DNA of 64,000 nucleotides from Cryobacterium psychrophilum (GCF_004365915.1 NZ_SODI01000001.1:3100001-3164000), one strand, 5' to 3'. Counted from the first letter of the stretch, positions 52,716 through 62,784 are shown. Notes: generated by a model not told the origin, from the sequence alone. Numbers and translations are program-made.

Positions 52716-54781
52716 GCGCTTGCCTTTCCTGGCTTCTGGCCCAACACCCGCAGGATATGTACCGGTTCGGTGAATGCGTCGAGGAGAACAAAATTGTCGG
52801 CCGACCAGGTCCAGATCGCACCGGTGATGAGGTCGCACACGTCAAACGTTGCTCCCGGCTCCAGCCCGAACCGGGTCACATCGAGGTGAACCGTGGTGTG
52901 CCGCACGGAATGCGGGTCGACGTTCGCCACGACGATGATGGCGTCATCGACCCCGGTTCCCGTTTCTGCGGCGGCGAGGTACTTGCTGAACACGAGAATC
53001 GAGTCGTCGTCGCTCGCGTGGATGTCGAGGTTGCGCAGCTGCCTGAGCGCCGGGTGTTCCGACCGGATGCGATTGAGCTGCGTGATGTAGGGGGCCAGCG
53101 ACGTGCCCTGCGTGGCGGCCTGCGCCCAGTCCCTGGGGCGGTATTCGTACTTCTCGCTGTCGATGCTCTCTTCGGCGCCCACCCGGGCCACGTTCTCGAA
53201 GAGCTCAAAGCCCGCGTAGACACCCCAGGTCGGGGCGGCCATTGCGGCGAGGGCCGCGCGGATCTTGAACGCCGCCGGTCCGCCGAATTGCAGGTACTCG
53301 GTGAGGATGTCCGGCGTGTTGACGAACAGGTTCGGGCGGAGGAAATCCGCCGTCTTCGTGGCAAGTCCGTGGAAGAACTCCGCGAGTTCGGTCTTAGTGT
53401 TGCGCCAGGTGAAGTACGTGTATGACTGTTGGAAACCGACCTTCCCGAGCGCCTGCATGAGAGCGGGACGGGTGAAGGCCTCGGCGAGGAAGACCACGTC
53501 CGGGTGCTCGGCGTTGACCTCGCGGATCAGCCACTCCCAGAAGTCGAGGGGTTTGGTGTGCGGATTGTCGACGCGGAAGATGTTGACGCCGAGCCCGATC
53601 CAGTGCCGCAGAATACGAAGTGACTCGGCACGAATGCCCTCAGGATCATTGTCGAAGTTGATCGGGTAAATGTCCTGATACTTCTTGGGTGGATTCTCCG
53701 CGAAGGCGATCGTGCCGTCGGGCAGGGTCGTGAACCACTCAGGGTGCTCGGTGACCCAAGGGTGATCGGGGGAGGCCTGCAGGGCGAAGTCGAGGGCCAC
53801 CTCGAGTCCCAGCTTGCGGGCGCGGTCGACAAAATGCGTGAAGTCTTCGACCGTGCCGAGGTCCGGGTGAATCGCGTCATGGCCGCCATCGGCCGATCCA
53901 ATCGCCCAGGGTGACCCCGGGTCGTTCGGGCCGACCGTGAGCGAATTGTTCGCTCCCTTGCGGAACGCGGTTCCAATGGGATGGATCGGCGGCAGGTAGA
54001 GCACGTCGAATCCCATTGCGGCCACCGCCGGCAGGCGCTTCGCGGCCGTGCGGAACGTTCCGCTCGTCCACGAACCATCCGCGGCCCGCTTCGCGCCCTC
54101 GGAGCGCGGGAAGAACTCGTACCAGGAGCCGACCCCTGCGCGTGCGCGTTCCACGATCACGGTGCGCTCCGCGGAAAGTGACTCCAGGCTTGCGAGCGGG
54201 CGAGCCTGGATAAACGCAACCAGCTGGGGATTGTCGACCGCAGCGAGGCGCAGCGCGAGCGGGTTCGTCGTATCCGCGAGAAGCTTCGCTGCCGCCCGGA
54301 ACTCGCGTCGTTCCGGTGCCGTGCGGGCCATGTCGGCACCGGCCGCGCTCATCAGCTGCGCACCGATGGTGAACATCAGCTCAACGTCGACGCCCGCGGG
54401 GATCTTGATGCCTGCGTTGTGCTGCCAGGTGGCGAAATCGTCCGCGTACGCGCGCACCCGGTAGGTCCAGTTCCCCTGGCTGGTCAGGGGAACCCGCACC
54501 TCCCACCGGTCGGTGTCGGCCGTGTTGGGGGTCATCGGACGGGTTGATTGGGTGCCGTCGGGTGCGGTGAGCACCAGGGCGACCCCGATCAGGTCATGCC
54601 CCTCACGGAACGCCGTGGCCGCGAACGGAACCACCTCACCCACGAAGGCCCTTGCGGGCCACAGATCGTCGTTCAACTGGGGGGAGAGATCGAGCACGGG
54701 AATTCGGCCGATGACGGTTGGGGCATCGTGCGTGCCCCGTGTCGTCTGCGGAAGGTTTTTGAGTCCTGCTGTCTTAGCCAC
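52712..54781 (-). CDS. glgE: Alpha-1,4-glucan:maltose-1-phosphate maltosyltransferase
   Basis: A 689-residue GH13_3 enzyme that adds maltose from maltose-1-phosphate to a glucan. The catalytic barrel contains GVNIFRVDNPHTKPLDFW (nucleophile Asp) and VVFLAEAFTRP (acid/base Glu); the N-terminal beta domain and the C-terminal domain are complete. It defines the GlgE pathway known from mycobacteria and streptomycetes; treS and maltokinase genes were not seen in the window. GTG 54781 is chosen, 6 nt after TACGGT. Confidence 0.95.
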   Translation of the reverse strand: MAKTAGLKNLPQTTRGTHDAPTVIGRIPVLDLSPQLNDDLWPARAFVGEVVPFAATAFREGHDLIGVALVLTAPDGTQSTRPMTPNTADTDRWEVRVPLTSQGNWTYRVRAYADDFATWQHNAGIKIPAGVDVELMFTIGAQLMSAAGADMARTAPERREFRAAAKLLADTTNPLALRLAAVDNPQLVAFIQARPLASLESLSAERTVIVERARAGVGSWYEFFPRSEGAKRAADGSWTSGTFRTAAKRLPAVAAMGFDVLYLPPIHPIGTAFRKGANNSLTVGPNDPGSPWAIGSADGGHDAIHPDLGTVEDFTHFVDRARKLGLEVALDFALQASPDHPWVTEHPEWFTTLPDGTIAFAENPPKKYQDIYPINFDNDPEGIRAESLRILRHWIGLGVNIFRVDNPHTKPLDFWEWLIREVNAEHPDVVFLAEAFTRPALMQALGKVGFQQSYTYFTWRNTKTELAEFFHGLATKTADFLRPNLFVNTPDILTEYLQFGGPAAFKIRAALAAMAAPTWGVYAGFELFENVARVGAEESIDSEKYEYRPRDWAQAATQGTSLAPYITQLNRIRSEHPALRQLRNLDIHASDDDSILVFSKYLAAAETGTGVDDAIIVVANVDPHSVRHTTVHLDVTRFGLEPGATFDVCDLITGAIWTWSADNFVLLDAFTEPVHILRVLGQKPGKASA

Positions 54782-54787
54782 ATCATG

Positions 54788-54793
54788 ACCGTA
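54788..54793 (-). promoter_or_regulatory. -10 element TACGGT for glgE
   Basis: On the minus strand TACGGT is followed by 6 nt and GTG 54781. It lies in an 81-bp divergent gap facing the glgP promoter. Confidence 0.5.
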
Positions 54794-54849
54794 GCGTGAA
54801 AAAATGTCGCTTGCGGGAGATCGGCTACACAACCGATGCGCTGCTCACC

Positions 54850-54855
54850 TAGGGT
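54850..54855 (+). promoter_or_regulatory. -10 element TAGGGT for glgP
   Basis: TAGGGT is followed by 7 nt and GTG 54863. With glgE at the other end of the 81-bp gap, both genes would be made from leaderless transcripts by closely opposed promoters. Confidence 0.45.
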
Positions 54856-54862
54856 GTATCTC

Positions 54863-57448
54863 GTGAAGGCGATCCGTAAATTTACCGTCCGTGCCGTATT
54901 ACCGGAGGCGCTGGCTGCTCTTGAAGAGCTGGCCGGCAACTTGCGTTGGTCCTGGCATGAGCCCACCCGTCAACTTTTCGAGCACATTGCCCCTGACTTG
55001 TGGCGCGAGATCGGCACGGATCCCGTCGCGCTCCTGGGGGCCGTGGACCCCGGTCGTCTTGACGAGCTCGCCGGCACGCCCGACTATGTGGCCCGGGTCA
55101 ACGGGATGCGTGCCGACCTTCGTAGCTACCTGGAGAAGCCGCGCTGGTACCAGGGGCTGAAGGGGCCCAAGCCGGCGGCCATCGCCTATTTCTCGCCGGA
55201 ATTCGGCATTGCCGCTGCCCTGCCGCAGTACTCCGGCGGACTCGGGATCCTGGCCGGCGACCACCTGAAAAGCGCATCCGACCTGGGCGTTCCCCTCGTG
55301 GGGGTCGGTTTGTTCTACCGGGCGGGCTATTTCAGCCAGGCCATCTCACCCGACGGGTGGCAGATGGAAAGCTACCCCCTGCTCGATCCGGACGGGCTCC
55401 CGCTCTCTGTGCTGCGCCGGGCCGACGGTTCCGCCGTTCAAGTATCCCTCGCCCTGCCCGACGATCGCACCCTGCACGCGCGGGTCTGGCAGGCCCAGGT
55501 CGGTCGCATCCGTTTGCTTCTGCTTGACACGGACATTCCGCAGAACCCGGACGACCTGCGCCTCGTGACCGACCGCCTGTACGGCGGCGGGGGAGAGCAC
55601 CGCCTGCTGCAGGAGCTGCTCCTCGGGATCGGCGGAGCCCGGGCCGTCAAGCTGTGGAGCACGATCAGCGGGCAGCCGGAACCCGAGGTTTTCCACACCA
55701 ACGAGGGGCACGCCGGATTCCTCGGCCTCGAACGGATTTCGAGCCTCATCGGCGAGGGATTGAGTTTCCAGGAGGCCCTGCAGGTGGCGCGCGCCGGAAC
55801 CGTGTTCACGACACACACGCCGGTGGCCGCTGGTATCGACCGCTTCGAGCGCCAGCTGGTGCGTCGCTACTTCGAAACCGATCTGCTGCCCGGAGTGTCC
55901 GTCGATGATCTCTTGAGCCTCGGCGCCGAGAGCTATGAAGGCGGGTCGCCCAACGTCTTCAATATGGCCATCATGGGGTTGCGCCTCGGCCAGCACGCCA
56001 ACGGGGTATCGAAGCTGCACGGCGAGGTGAGTCGGCGCATGTTCAACGGCCTCTGGCCCGGGTTCGACGCGGCAGAGGTGCCGATCGGCTCGATCACCAA
56101 CGGTGTGCACGCGCCCAGCTGGACGGACCCCACGCTCCTCGCCCTGGCAGAGAACCGCCTCGGCACGAGCGACACCACGGACGCCGACTGGATGTCGCCG
56201 GAGGTCACCGACCAGGATCTCTGGTCTGTGCGCGGGCAGATGCGCCTGCACTTCGTGGAGGATGCCCGTCGTCGCCTGGCCAACGCGTGGCGGGACCAGA
56301 ACCCGGGCGGCCTGCCGCCAGCATGGATCAGCCGCGTCTTCGATCCCAGCGTGCTCACGATCGGCTTCGCCCGCCGGGTGCCGACCTACAAGCGGCTCAC
56401 CCTCATGCTGCACGACCCGGCACGCCTGCGGGCGCTGCTGCTCAACCCCGACCGTCCGATCCAGATCGTCATCGCCGGCAAGTCACACCCCGCCGACGAG
56501 GAGGGCAAACGACTGATCCAGAAGATCGTGCAGTTCGCCGCCGACCCGGAGCTGCGTACCCGCATCGCGTTCCTGCCCGACTACAACATCGGGATGGCCC
56601 AGCTGATGTACCCGGGTACCGACGTGTGGCTCAACAACCCGCTACGCCCGCTTGAGGCCTGCGGCACGTCCGGAATGAAGGCGGCGCTCAACGGCGCGCT
56701 CAACCTCTCGATTCTCGACGGCTGGTGGCCTGAATACTACGACGGCAAGAACGGCTGGGCCATTCCCTCAGCGGATGCCGCCAGCGATTCGGGAGAGCGT
56801 GACCGGATCGAGGCGGAGGCGCTCTACGACCTGATTGAACACCACGTCGCCCCGAAGTTCTACGAACGCAACAGCGACGAGGTGCCGGAGCGCTGGGTGA
56901 GCAACATCCGTCACACTCTCGCCACCCTGTCGCCGGAGCTCAGCGCGGACCGGATGGTGCGCCAGTATGTGGACCGCATGTACCGTCCCGCGAGCCAGTA
57001 TGAGCAGCTGCTCTCCTCCAACAGCTACCGGGCCGCACGCGAGCTCGCGGCGTGGAAGGCAAAACTCACCTCGAAGTGGCACGGCGTGGCCGTGACCCAC
57101 GTGGAGTCCGGCGGAGTGAGCGCCGTGCCCCAGGTCGGCGACGCCCTGCACCTGAGGGCGCACGTTCACCTCAATGGGCTGCTCGCTTCCGACGTGACCG
57201 TTGAGGTGGTGTTTGGCCGCAGCTCCGGCACCGACGACCTACAGGACACCGCCAGCCAGGCGCTCGCGCCCGCCGCGTCATCCGAGCTCGCCAACCTTGC
57301 CGACACACCCTTTGGCGCGGCCACCCTGTTCACTGGAAAGGTTGAGCTCGACCGGGCGGGTGCCTTCGGCTACACGGTTCGGGTGGTGCCACGCAACGCG
57401 CTGCTCATCAGCCCGGCCGAGATGGGACTGGTCGCGCTGGCGACCTAG
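54863..57448 (+). CDS. glgP: Glycogen/maltodextrin phosphorylase
   Basis: An 861-residue GT35 phosphorylase that releases glucose-1-phosphate from glycogen. It contains YFSPEFGIAAALPQYSGGLGILAGDHLKSASDL-type substrate region, VFHTNEGHAGF, and the PLP-pocket motif EACGTSGMKAALNGALNLSILDGWW. It is the short actinobacterial form. GTG 54863 (VKAIRKFTV) is preferred to an ATG nine codons earlier. Its TAG stop lies in the CTAG at the left edge of the insertion sequence, yet the pre-insertion sequence would also give TAG, so the protein is not truncated. Confidence 0.94.
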   Translation: MKAIRKFTVRAVLPEALAALEELAGNLRWSWHEPTRQLFEHIAPDLWREIGTDPVALLGAVDPGRLDELAGTPDYVARVNGMRADLRSYLEKPRWYQGLKGPKPAAIAYFSPEFGIAAALPQYSGGLGILAGDHLKSASDLGVPLVGVGLFYRAGYFSQAISPDGWQMESYPLLDPDGLPLSVLRRADGSAVQVSLALPDDRTLHARVWQAQVGRIRLLLLDTDIPQNPDDLRLVTDRLYGGGGEHRLLQELLLGIGGARAVKLWSTISGQPEPEVFHTNEGHAGFLGLERISSLIGEGLSFQEALQVARAGTVFTTHTPVAAGIDRFERQLVRRYFETDLLPGVSVDDLLSLGAESYEGGSPNVFNMAIMGLRLGQHANGVSKLHGEVSRRMFNGLWPGFDAAEVPIGSITNGVHAPSWTDPTLLALAENRLGTSDTTDADWMSPEVTDQDLWSVRGQMRLHFVEDARRRLANAWRDQNPGGLPPAWISRVFDPSVLTIGFARRVPTYKRLTLMLHDPARLRALLLNPDRPIQIVIAGKSHPADEEGKRLIQKIVQFAADPELRTRIAFLPDYNIGMAQLMYPGTDVWLNNPLRPLEACGTSGMKAALNGALNLSILDGWWPEYYDGKNGWAIPSADAASDSGERDRIEAEALYDLIEHHVAPKFYERNSDEVPERWVSNIRHTLATLSPELSADRMVRQYVDRMYRPASQYEQLLSSNSYRAARELAAWKAKLTSKWHGVAVTHVESGGVSAVPQVGDALHLRAHVHLNGLLASDVTVEVVFGRSSGTDDLQDTASQALAPAASSELANLADTPFGAATLFTGKVELDRAGAFGYTVRVVPRNALLISPAEMGLVALAT

Positions 57449-57465
57449 CGGGAGTTTCCTAGCTA
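57449..57465 (+). repeat. Left terminal inverted repeat of the IS
   Basis: CGGGAGTTTCCTAGCTA, 17 bp, exactly matches the right end in inverted orientation. Beyond position 57465 the two ends differ. Confidence 0.9.
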
Positions 57466-57528
57466 GCCTTGGTCAGAGTTCCAGAAGTGCTGGTCAACTC
57501 TGGTTTTGGTGGCTGGGTTTTGTATGAC

Positions 57529-59238
57529 CTAACTTTTCTTCGGGGCCCACTGGGCGAGGTTGAAGATCTCGGCCAGTTGGTCCTGGGTGGGGGTCGTCGT
57601 GGTGAGCATTCGGCGCGCTTTGGGACGCCCGCCGGTCGAAGAGAAGATCATGACGGTCTCTTGGACCTTCTCGAGCTGGTCGAGGAGCTCTCGGACCGAG
57701 AGGTGCAGGCCGTCCTGCTCGGCCTGGCGGCGCATGAGGTGCGCGATTTGCAGCGCCAGGACACAGGTGAAGGTGTGCACGCGGATGTTGTGTTCGGTCC
57801 AGTGATGCATGGGCGAGAACGACACCACGTGGGGGTCTTTGAGCTGGCGGAAACTGAACTCCGCGTCAGATTGTGATCGGTAGGCCGCCACGACATCAGC
57901 GATCGGCCAATCGTCCTGGTCGGTGACGAGGACGCGCTTGCCAAACACCTCTGCCTCCAACGCGAGGCGGGCGTCATCATCGACCGTGAACGTGAGCTGA
58001 TGCGTGGCCGGCGTGGTGCCCGTCAGATCCCAGGTCAGGATGCGGCGAACCCAGTAGTCGTGGGTGATCGACCGGATCTCCTCGGTGACTTGCTCGGTGC
58101 TGCGCCGGGTTTTCCCACGCGCCAGCGTCGCGGCGAGTTCGGTCAGGAGCGCCTCGGCTTTGCTGAGGGTTTGCACGAATCCGACGGCTTGTTTGTCGTG
58201 CAGGGTCGGGGAGTGCGTGAGGATCACACGGCGTTCAGAGCCGTAAACCGTTCGTCGGGTCTCGACCGCGCTCAGCCCGCCGAATCGGTCCTTATCGACG
58301 ATGCGGCGCTCGCTCGCGGGCAGGGCAAGCAGATCGGCGACGACGGATGGTGGGATGGAACCCACGAAGGAGAGACCGGTGGCGGTGACGTGGACGAAGT
58401 TGCTCAGGGAGTTTTGGCCGGCGTCGAAGACAACCGTCATCTCCGCTGGCGCCGCTCGTCCGGCTTGGGCAGCGAGGGCGGCGTGGCGGGCGCTGAGGAG
58501 GTCGATCATCAGTGGGAACTGGGTCACGTCGGGCCGGTTTCCGGGGTAGGCGTGGGCGACCAGAGGCACGCCGCCATCACGGGTGACGACCAGACCCAGA
58601 CCGACCAGGCGCAGGTCAGTGCGTTTCTGCTTCGCTTTGCCGCGCTGAGCGATGGGCGCCTTGTCGTTGGCGGAATCGATGTAGGTCGCGAAGTTGGTCA
58701 TATCCAACGCCAACGCTGAGATGTTCAGGTTGAACGTGGTGATCATCGCCACCGCGAGTCGCTGCTCAATCTCGGCGAGCTGGTCCTCGGTGACTTTATG
58801 CATCGCGTCCCAGAAACGACGATGATCCAACACGCTCGCCGGCACCTTCGTGAACCGGTCCGCGGCAGTGCTTTTCCACCAGTCCGCAAAGCCCAATTTC
58901 GACGTCGGGGCGACAACCCTGTTCAGCGCAGCCAGCGCCAGATAGGTCCCCACTGACGCTCCAGCGTCACTGCGGCGCGCGCCGACGACATCGTCGATGA
59001 TCCCGGCCACGTCGAGGCGATTCAGAATCTCCCAGACTGCGGCCGTGTCTCCGAAGCCGAGGTGCTGCAACTTCGACGGCAACAATTCGGCCTCGCGGGC
59101 ATCATGCAACGCCTCAATATCGGCCGCTGAACCCAGATAGCGTTCGGAGACCATCTTGGGCTTGCCGTCGACACGGGCCATCTCCCTCAAGTACCAGTAA
59201 GGCTTCCCATTGATGGTCTTCTTATACAAACTAGCCAT
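57529..59238 (-). CDS. IS1634 family transposase
   Basis: A 569-residue DDE transposase. The N-terminus MASLYKKTINGKPYWYLRE and then MVSERYLGSA is typical of IS1634 family enzymes. Candidate catalytic acids are in MTVVFDAGQNS and in the C-terminal AYRSQSDAEFSFRQLKDP block. The frame is uninterrupted and full length. No other gene lies in the element. Confidence 0.92.
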   Translation of the reverse strand: MASLYKKTINGKPYWYLREMARVDGKPKMVSERYLGSAADIEALHDAREAELLPSKLQHLGFGDTAAVWEILNRLDVAGIIDDVVGARRSDAGASVGTYLALAALNRVVAPTSKLGFADWWKSTAADRFTKVPASVLDHRRFWDAMHKVTEDQLAEIEQRLAVAMITTFNLNISALALDMTNFATYIDSANDKAPIAQRGKAKQKRTDLRLVGLGLVVTRDGGVPLVAHAYPGNRPDVTQFPLMIDLLSARHAALAAQAGRAAPAEMTVVFDAGQNSLSNFVHVTATGLSFVGSIPPSVVADLLALPASERRIVDKDRFGGLSAVETRRTVYGSERRVILTHSPTLHDKQAVGFVQTLSKAEALLTELAATLARGKTRRSTEQVTEEIRSITHDYWVRRILTWDLTGTTPATHQLTFTVDDDARLALEAEVFGKRVLVTDQDDWPIADVVAAYRSQSDAEFSFRQLKDPHVVSFSPMHHWTEHNIRVHTFTCVLALQIAHLMRRQAEQDGLHLSVRELLDQLEKVQETVMIFSSTGGRPKARRMLTTTTPTQDQLAEIFNLAQWAPKKS

Positions 59239-59341
59239 ACTTTAGGTCATACGCCCCCACGGACCAAAAGTCACGCCACCACGCCGAAGAACGCCAGACC
59301 AGCACCGGAATTCAATTCGGCGCAGTCTGGCGTCCCCCAGA

Positions 59342-59358
59342 TAGCTAGGAAACTCCCG
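59342..59358 (-). repeat. Right terminal inverted repeat of the IS
   Basis: The reverse complement of CGGGAGTTTCCTAGCTA at the transposase start side. CTAG follows at 59359-59362. Confidence 0.9.
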
Positions 59359-59411
59359 CTAGGTGTCAGCCGTGAAGGCGCCCCAGCGGCCGGCCAGCGC
59401 CCGAGACTGGG

Positions 59412-61505
59412 TCAGGCCGCGGGCGCCGCGACCGTGCTCGCGCGCGGCGCCGGAACGCCGTCGTGCGCCCGCAGGAGTTGCATCGACGCGCCCGTCATCA
59501 GAAGCGTGGAGCCCGGTTCATGCTCGATCACGGCGTCGCGCAGGTCGTCGTGGCTCGAATCCCACAGAAGCGTGTACGACTCCACCCCCGGGTGGATGGG
59601 CAGGGTCACGCTGGCGTCCTGCTCGCGGGCGTGCACTACGAGCAGAATCCGGTTGGACGCCTCGTGTTCGGGCGTACTGGCCGCCATGTACTGCAGGGTG
59701 CGGGCCTCGGGTGCGTTCCAATCGTCGTGCGACATGGATTGACCGTCGCTGTTGTACCAATCCAGCTGGCTCGCATTCAGCGTCGTCTCCCCAGATCGGC
59801 CGAACCGTACCGGGCGCAGCGCAGGGTTTTCCCGTCGCAGCTGCAGCAGGCGACGGCTCACCCGGTGCAGGTCCTGCTGCCAGTCGTCAAAGTCCCAGTT
59901 CAGCCAGGTGAGCTCACTGTCCTGGCAATACGCGTTGTTGTTGCCGCGCTGGCTGCGACCGAACTCGTCCCCTGCCGTGAGCATGGGGATCCCGGCGGAC
60001 AGCAGGAGGGTGCCGAGCAGATTCCGCATGGCCTTCCGGCGCGTCGCCAGGATCGCGACGTCCCGGGTGGGCCCCTCGACACCGTGGTTGTAGGAATTAT
60101 TGTTGCTCGTGCCGTCGCGGTTGGACTCCCCATTGCCGAGGTTGTGCTTCGTGTCGTAGGCGGTGAGGTCCGCCAGGGTGAAACCGTCGTGCGCGGTGAT
60201 GAAGTTGAGGGAAGCGAGCGGTCCACGCTCGGTTGCGAACGTATTGCTAGACCCAGCGACGCGAGTGGCAAAGCGACCGATTCCGCTTCCGGCGCTCCCC
60301 GAATGGCGCATGCTGCGCCTGTCGCTCAGCCAGAAGTCACGCATGCGGTCGCGGTAGCGGTCGTTCCACTCCGACCAGCCGGGCGCGAAGTTGCCCGTCT
60401 GCCAGCCGCCCTGGCCGAGGTCCCACGGTTCGGCGATGAGCTTGACACCGGCCAGGGCCGGGTCGTCCCGGATCCCGGTGAGCAGCGGATGCTCCGGGTC
60501 GTACACCACGCCCTCGTCGCGCCCCAGGGTTACCGCGAGGTCGAAGCGGAAGCCATCGATCTGCACCTCATTCGCCCAGTAACGCAGGGAATCCATCACG
60601 AGGCGCCGCGGAATCTCGTGGCCGAAGTTCACGGTGTTGCCGCACCCGGTCACGTCGATGTAGTGGCCGGCATCGGTCTGCCGGTAGTACGCCGAGTTGT
60701 CGATGCCGCGGAGGCTCGTCACCGGCCCGTTGGGGCCCTCTTCCGCCGTGTGGTTGTAGACGACGTCCATGATGACTTCGAGGCCGGCCTCGTGCAGCCG
60801 TTTGACCATGCCCTTGAATTCCCGCAGCACGGCCTCCGGACCTCCGGATTGTGCGGCCTGGGTGGCGTAGTCGGCGTGCGGGGAGAAGAAATTGAGAGTG
60901 TTGTAGCCCCAATAGTTGATCAGTCCCTGCTGGATCAGTCGCTGCTCGGAGACGAAGGCCTGCACGGGCAGCAGCTCAACGGTGGTGACCCCGAGGTCGG
61001 TCAGGTACGCGATGGTGGAGTCGTGGGCGAGGCCAGCGTAGGTTCCGCGCAGGGCATCGGGCATCTTCTTGTTCAGCCGGCTGATGCCCCGCACGTGCGT
61101 CTCGTAGACCACCGTGTGATCCAGGGGGACTGCGGGCTTGGGGACTCCGCCCCAGTCGAAGCGGTCGTCGACAACCGACGACTGCCAGGTGTCGGCGCCC
61201 ACACGCACGAGGCCGCGCGAGTACGGCTCAAGCAGGGTCATTTCCGGGTGGAACGAATGTCGCGGTCCAACGGGACCCGACACGCGGATACCGTAACGGC
61301 GACCGCTGGAGAGGGTGCGCGATTTCGCCGACCACACGTCGTGGGCGTCCCGGGTCATCGGGATGCTCTTGATGATCCAATTCGGGTCGGTGTCATCGAA
61401 AATACACAGTTCAATGGCATCCGCTTGCGCGGACCATACGCGCAATTCGCCACCATTGGAAGAAATTCGTACGCCGAGATTGCGCAGTGGATCGGCGTGA
61501 GTCAT
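59412..61505 (-). CDS. glgX: Glycogen debranching enzyme
   Basis: A 697-residue GH13_11 enzyme that cleaves alpha-1,6 branches of limit dextrins. Motifs in order are VVYETHVRGISRLN, VIMDVVYNHTAEEGPNGP, IDGFRFDLAVTLGRD (nucleophile Asp), KLIAEPWDLGQGGWQ (acid/base Glu) and FITAHDGFTLADL. It complements GlgP in glycogen breakdown. ATG 61505 has TACGCT 7 nt upstream. It ends 54 bp from the IS edge. Confidence 0.95.
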   Translation of the reverse strand: MTHADPLRNLGVRISSNGGELRVWSAQADAIELCIFDDTDPNWIIKSIPMTRDAHDVWSAKSRTLSSGRRYGIRVSGPVGPRHSFHPEMTLLEPYSRGLVRVGADTWQSSVVDDRFDWGGVPKPAVPLDHTVVYETHVRGISRLNKKMPDALRGTYAGLAHDSTIAYLTDLGVTTVELLPVQAFVSEQRLIQQGLINYWGYNTLNFFSPHADYATQAAQSGGPEAVLREFKGMVKRLHEAGLEVIMDVVYNHTAEEGPNGPVTSLRGIDNSAYYRQTDAGHYIDVTGCGNTVNFGHEIPRRLVMDSLRYWANEVQIDGFRFDLAVTLGRDEGVVYDPEHPLLTGIRDDPALAGVKLIAEPWDLGQGGWQTGNFAPGWSEWNDRYRDRMRDFWLSDRRSMRHSGSAGSGIGRFATRVAGSSNTFATERGPLASLNFITAHDGFTLADLTAYDTKHNLGNGESNRDGTSNNNSYNHGVEGPTRDVAILATRRKAMRNLLGTLLLSAGIPMLTAGDEFGRSQRGNNNAYCQDSELTWLNWDFDDWQQDLHRVSRRLLQLRRENPALRPVRFGRSGETTLNASQLDWYNSDGQSMSHDDWNAPEARTLQYMAASTPEHEASNRILLVVHAREQDASVTLPIHPGVESYTLLWDSSHDDLRDAVIEHEPGSTLLMTGASMQLLRAHDGVPAPRASTVAAPAA

Positions 61506-61512
61506 GCAATCA

Positions 61513-61518
61513 AGCGTA
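61513..61518 (-). promoter_or_regulatory. -10 element TACGCT for glgX
   Basis: On the minus strand TACGCT is followed by 7 nt and ATG 61505. The layout is like that at glgP. Confidence 0.45.
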
Positions 61519-61596
61519 ATCAGTGTGGAGGGGGTGTCCCAACCACAGCCGGAACTAGAGTTAGGGGTTGGAACACCAGTAGAAAAGAGGGACCAG

Positions 61597-62784
61597 ATGG
61601 TCGTTTACCTCGATCACGCGGCCACCACGCCCGTGCTTCCCGCCGCGATCACCGCCTGTGCCGAGGCCATGGCCGTCGTGGGCAATCCGGCGTCCGTGCA
61701 CAGCCAGGGACAAAATGCCAAACGAATGCTGGAGGAGGCACGCGAAGGTGTCGCAGCGAGCGTCTCCTGCGACCCGATCGAAGTCGTCTTCACCGGGAGC
61801 GGCACCGAGGCGATCAACCTCGCGGTAAAGGGCCTCTTCTGGGCTCGCACTCCCCGCCGGCGCATCCTGGTGGCCGAGGGCGAACACCATGCGACCCTCG
61901 ACAGCGTTGAGTGGCTCGCCGAACACGATGACGCACAACTCGAATGGATTCCTCTCGATGCCCTGGGGCGTATCGACCTCGACGCCCTCGAAGCGGCCAT
62001 CGCGTCGAACCCGGCGGATGTTGCCCTGGTCACGGTGATCGCGGCCAACAACGAAGTCGGCACGATCCAGCCGCTCACCGAGATAGCGGCGCTCGCCGCC
62101 GCCCACGACATTCCCATGCACGTTGACGCCGTCTCGGCCTACGGCTACCTGCCCATCGATTTCGCGGCCCTCAGCCGGGCCGGGGTGAGCGCGGTGAGTC
62201 TCTCGGCACATAAGATCGGTGGCCCGGTGGGCATCGGGGCATTGATTCTCGGCCGCCGTACCGCCGTCGTGCCGCTCCTGCACGGGGGCGGGCAGCAGCG
62301 CAAGGTGCGCAGCGGCACCCAGGATGTGGCGGCGGCCGTCTCGTTCGCGGTCGCGGCATCCGCCTTCGGCGCCGGTCAGCCGGCCGAGCATGCCCGACTC
62401 TCGGTCCTGCGGGACCGGGTGATTGACGGCGTTCGCCTGATCGCCCCCGCCGCCATCCTGAACGGCGACCCCGACCCGGCCGGGCGCCTGCCCGGGAACG
62501 CCCACTTCAGTTTTCCCGGGTGCGAGGGGGATTCCCTGCTCTTTCTGCTCGACGTTGCCGGCGTCTCCGTGTCGACGGGTTCGGCCTGCCAGGCGGGCGT
62601 TCCGGAACCGTCCCACGTTCTGCGGGCCATGGGACGCTCCGAAAGCGAGTCCCGCGGTGCGTTGCGCATCACGCTCGGTCACTCGAGCAGCGACGCCGAC
62701 GTTGATGCCCTGCTCGATGCCCTGCCCGCCGCCCATGCCCAGGCCGTGCGGGCCGGAATGTCCGATCGGGTGACGAGGGCCTAG
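61597..62784 (+). CDS. Cysteine desulfurase (NifS/IscS-like)
   Basis: A 395-residue PLP enzyme that removes sulfur from cysteine as a persulfide. It opens [16 protein letters not shown]; the PLP lysine is in [12 protein letters not shown] and the catalytic cysteine in [23 protein letters not shown] and VDAVSAYGY complete the site. mnmA lies 35 bp downstream, so its product probably donates sulfur for tRNA 2-thiolation. ATG 61597 has GAGGG upstream; a longer frame is not supported. Confidence 0.94.
   Translation: MVVYLDHAATTPVLPAAITACAEAMAVVGNPASVHSQGQNAKRMLEEAREGVAASVSCDPIEVVFTGSGTEAINLAVKGLFWARTPRRRILVAEGEHHATLDSVEWLAEHDDAQLEWIPLDALGRIDLDALEAAIASNPADVALVTVIAANNEVGTIQPLTEIAALAAAHDIPMHVDAVSAYGYLPIDFAALSRAGVSAVSLSAHKIGGPVGIGALILGRRTAVVPLLHGGGQQRKVRSGTQDVAAAVSFAVAASAFGAGQPAEHARLSVLRDRVIDGVRLIAPAAILNGDPDPAGRLPGNAHFSFPGCEGDSLLFLLDVAGVSVSTGSACQAGVPEPSHVLRAMGRSESESRGALRITLGHSSSDADVDALLDALPAAHAQAVRAGMSDRVTRA

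Larger units (their letters stand above)
57449..59358 (-). mobile_element. IS1634-like insertion sequence, 1910 bp
   Basis: The element has 17-bp perfect terminal inverted repeats (CGGGAGTTTCCTAGCTA; 57449-57465 and 59342-59358) and one transposase gene. CTAG flanks it on both sides (57445-57448, 59359-59362) and may be a 4-bp target duplication; because CTAG is itself a palindrome, a longer repeat without duplication cannot be excluded. It lies in the convergent gap between glgP and glgX and disrupts neither. All parts look intact, so it may be recent and active. Confidence 0.9.

Noticed and set aside
59463..61910. 815-residue plus-strand frame
   Set aside because: It lies opposite glgX and runs into the desulfurase gene in the wrong frame. 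It has no family motifs; high GC creates such long antisense frames.
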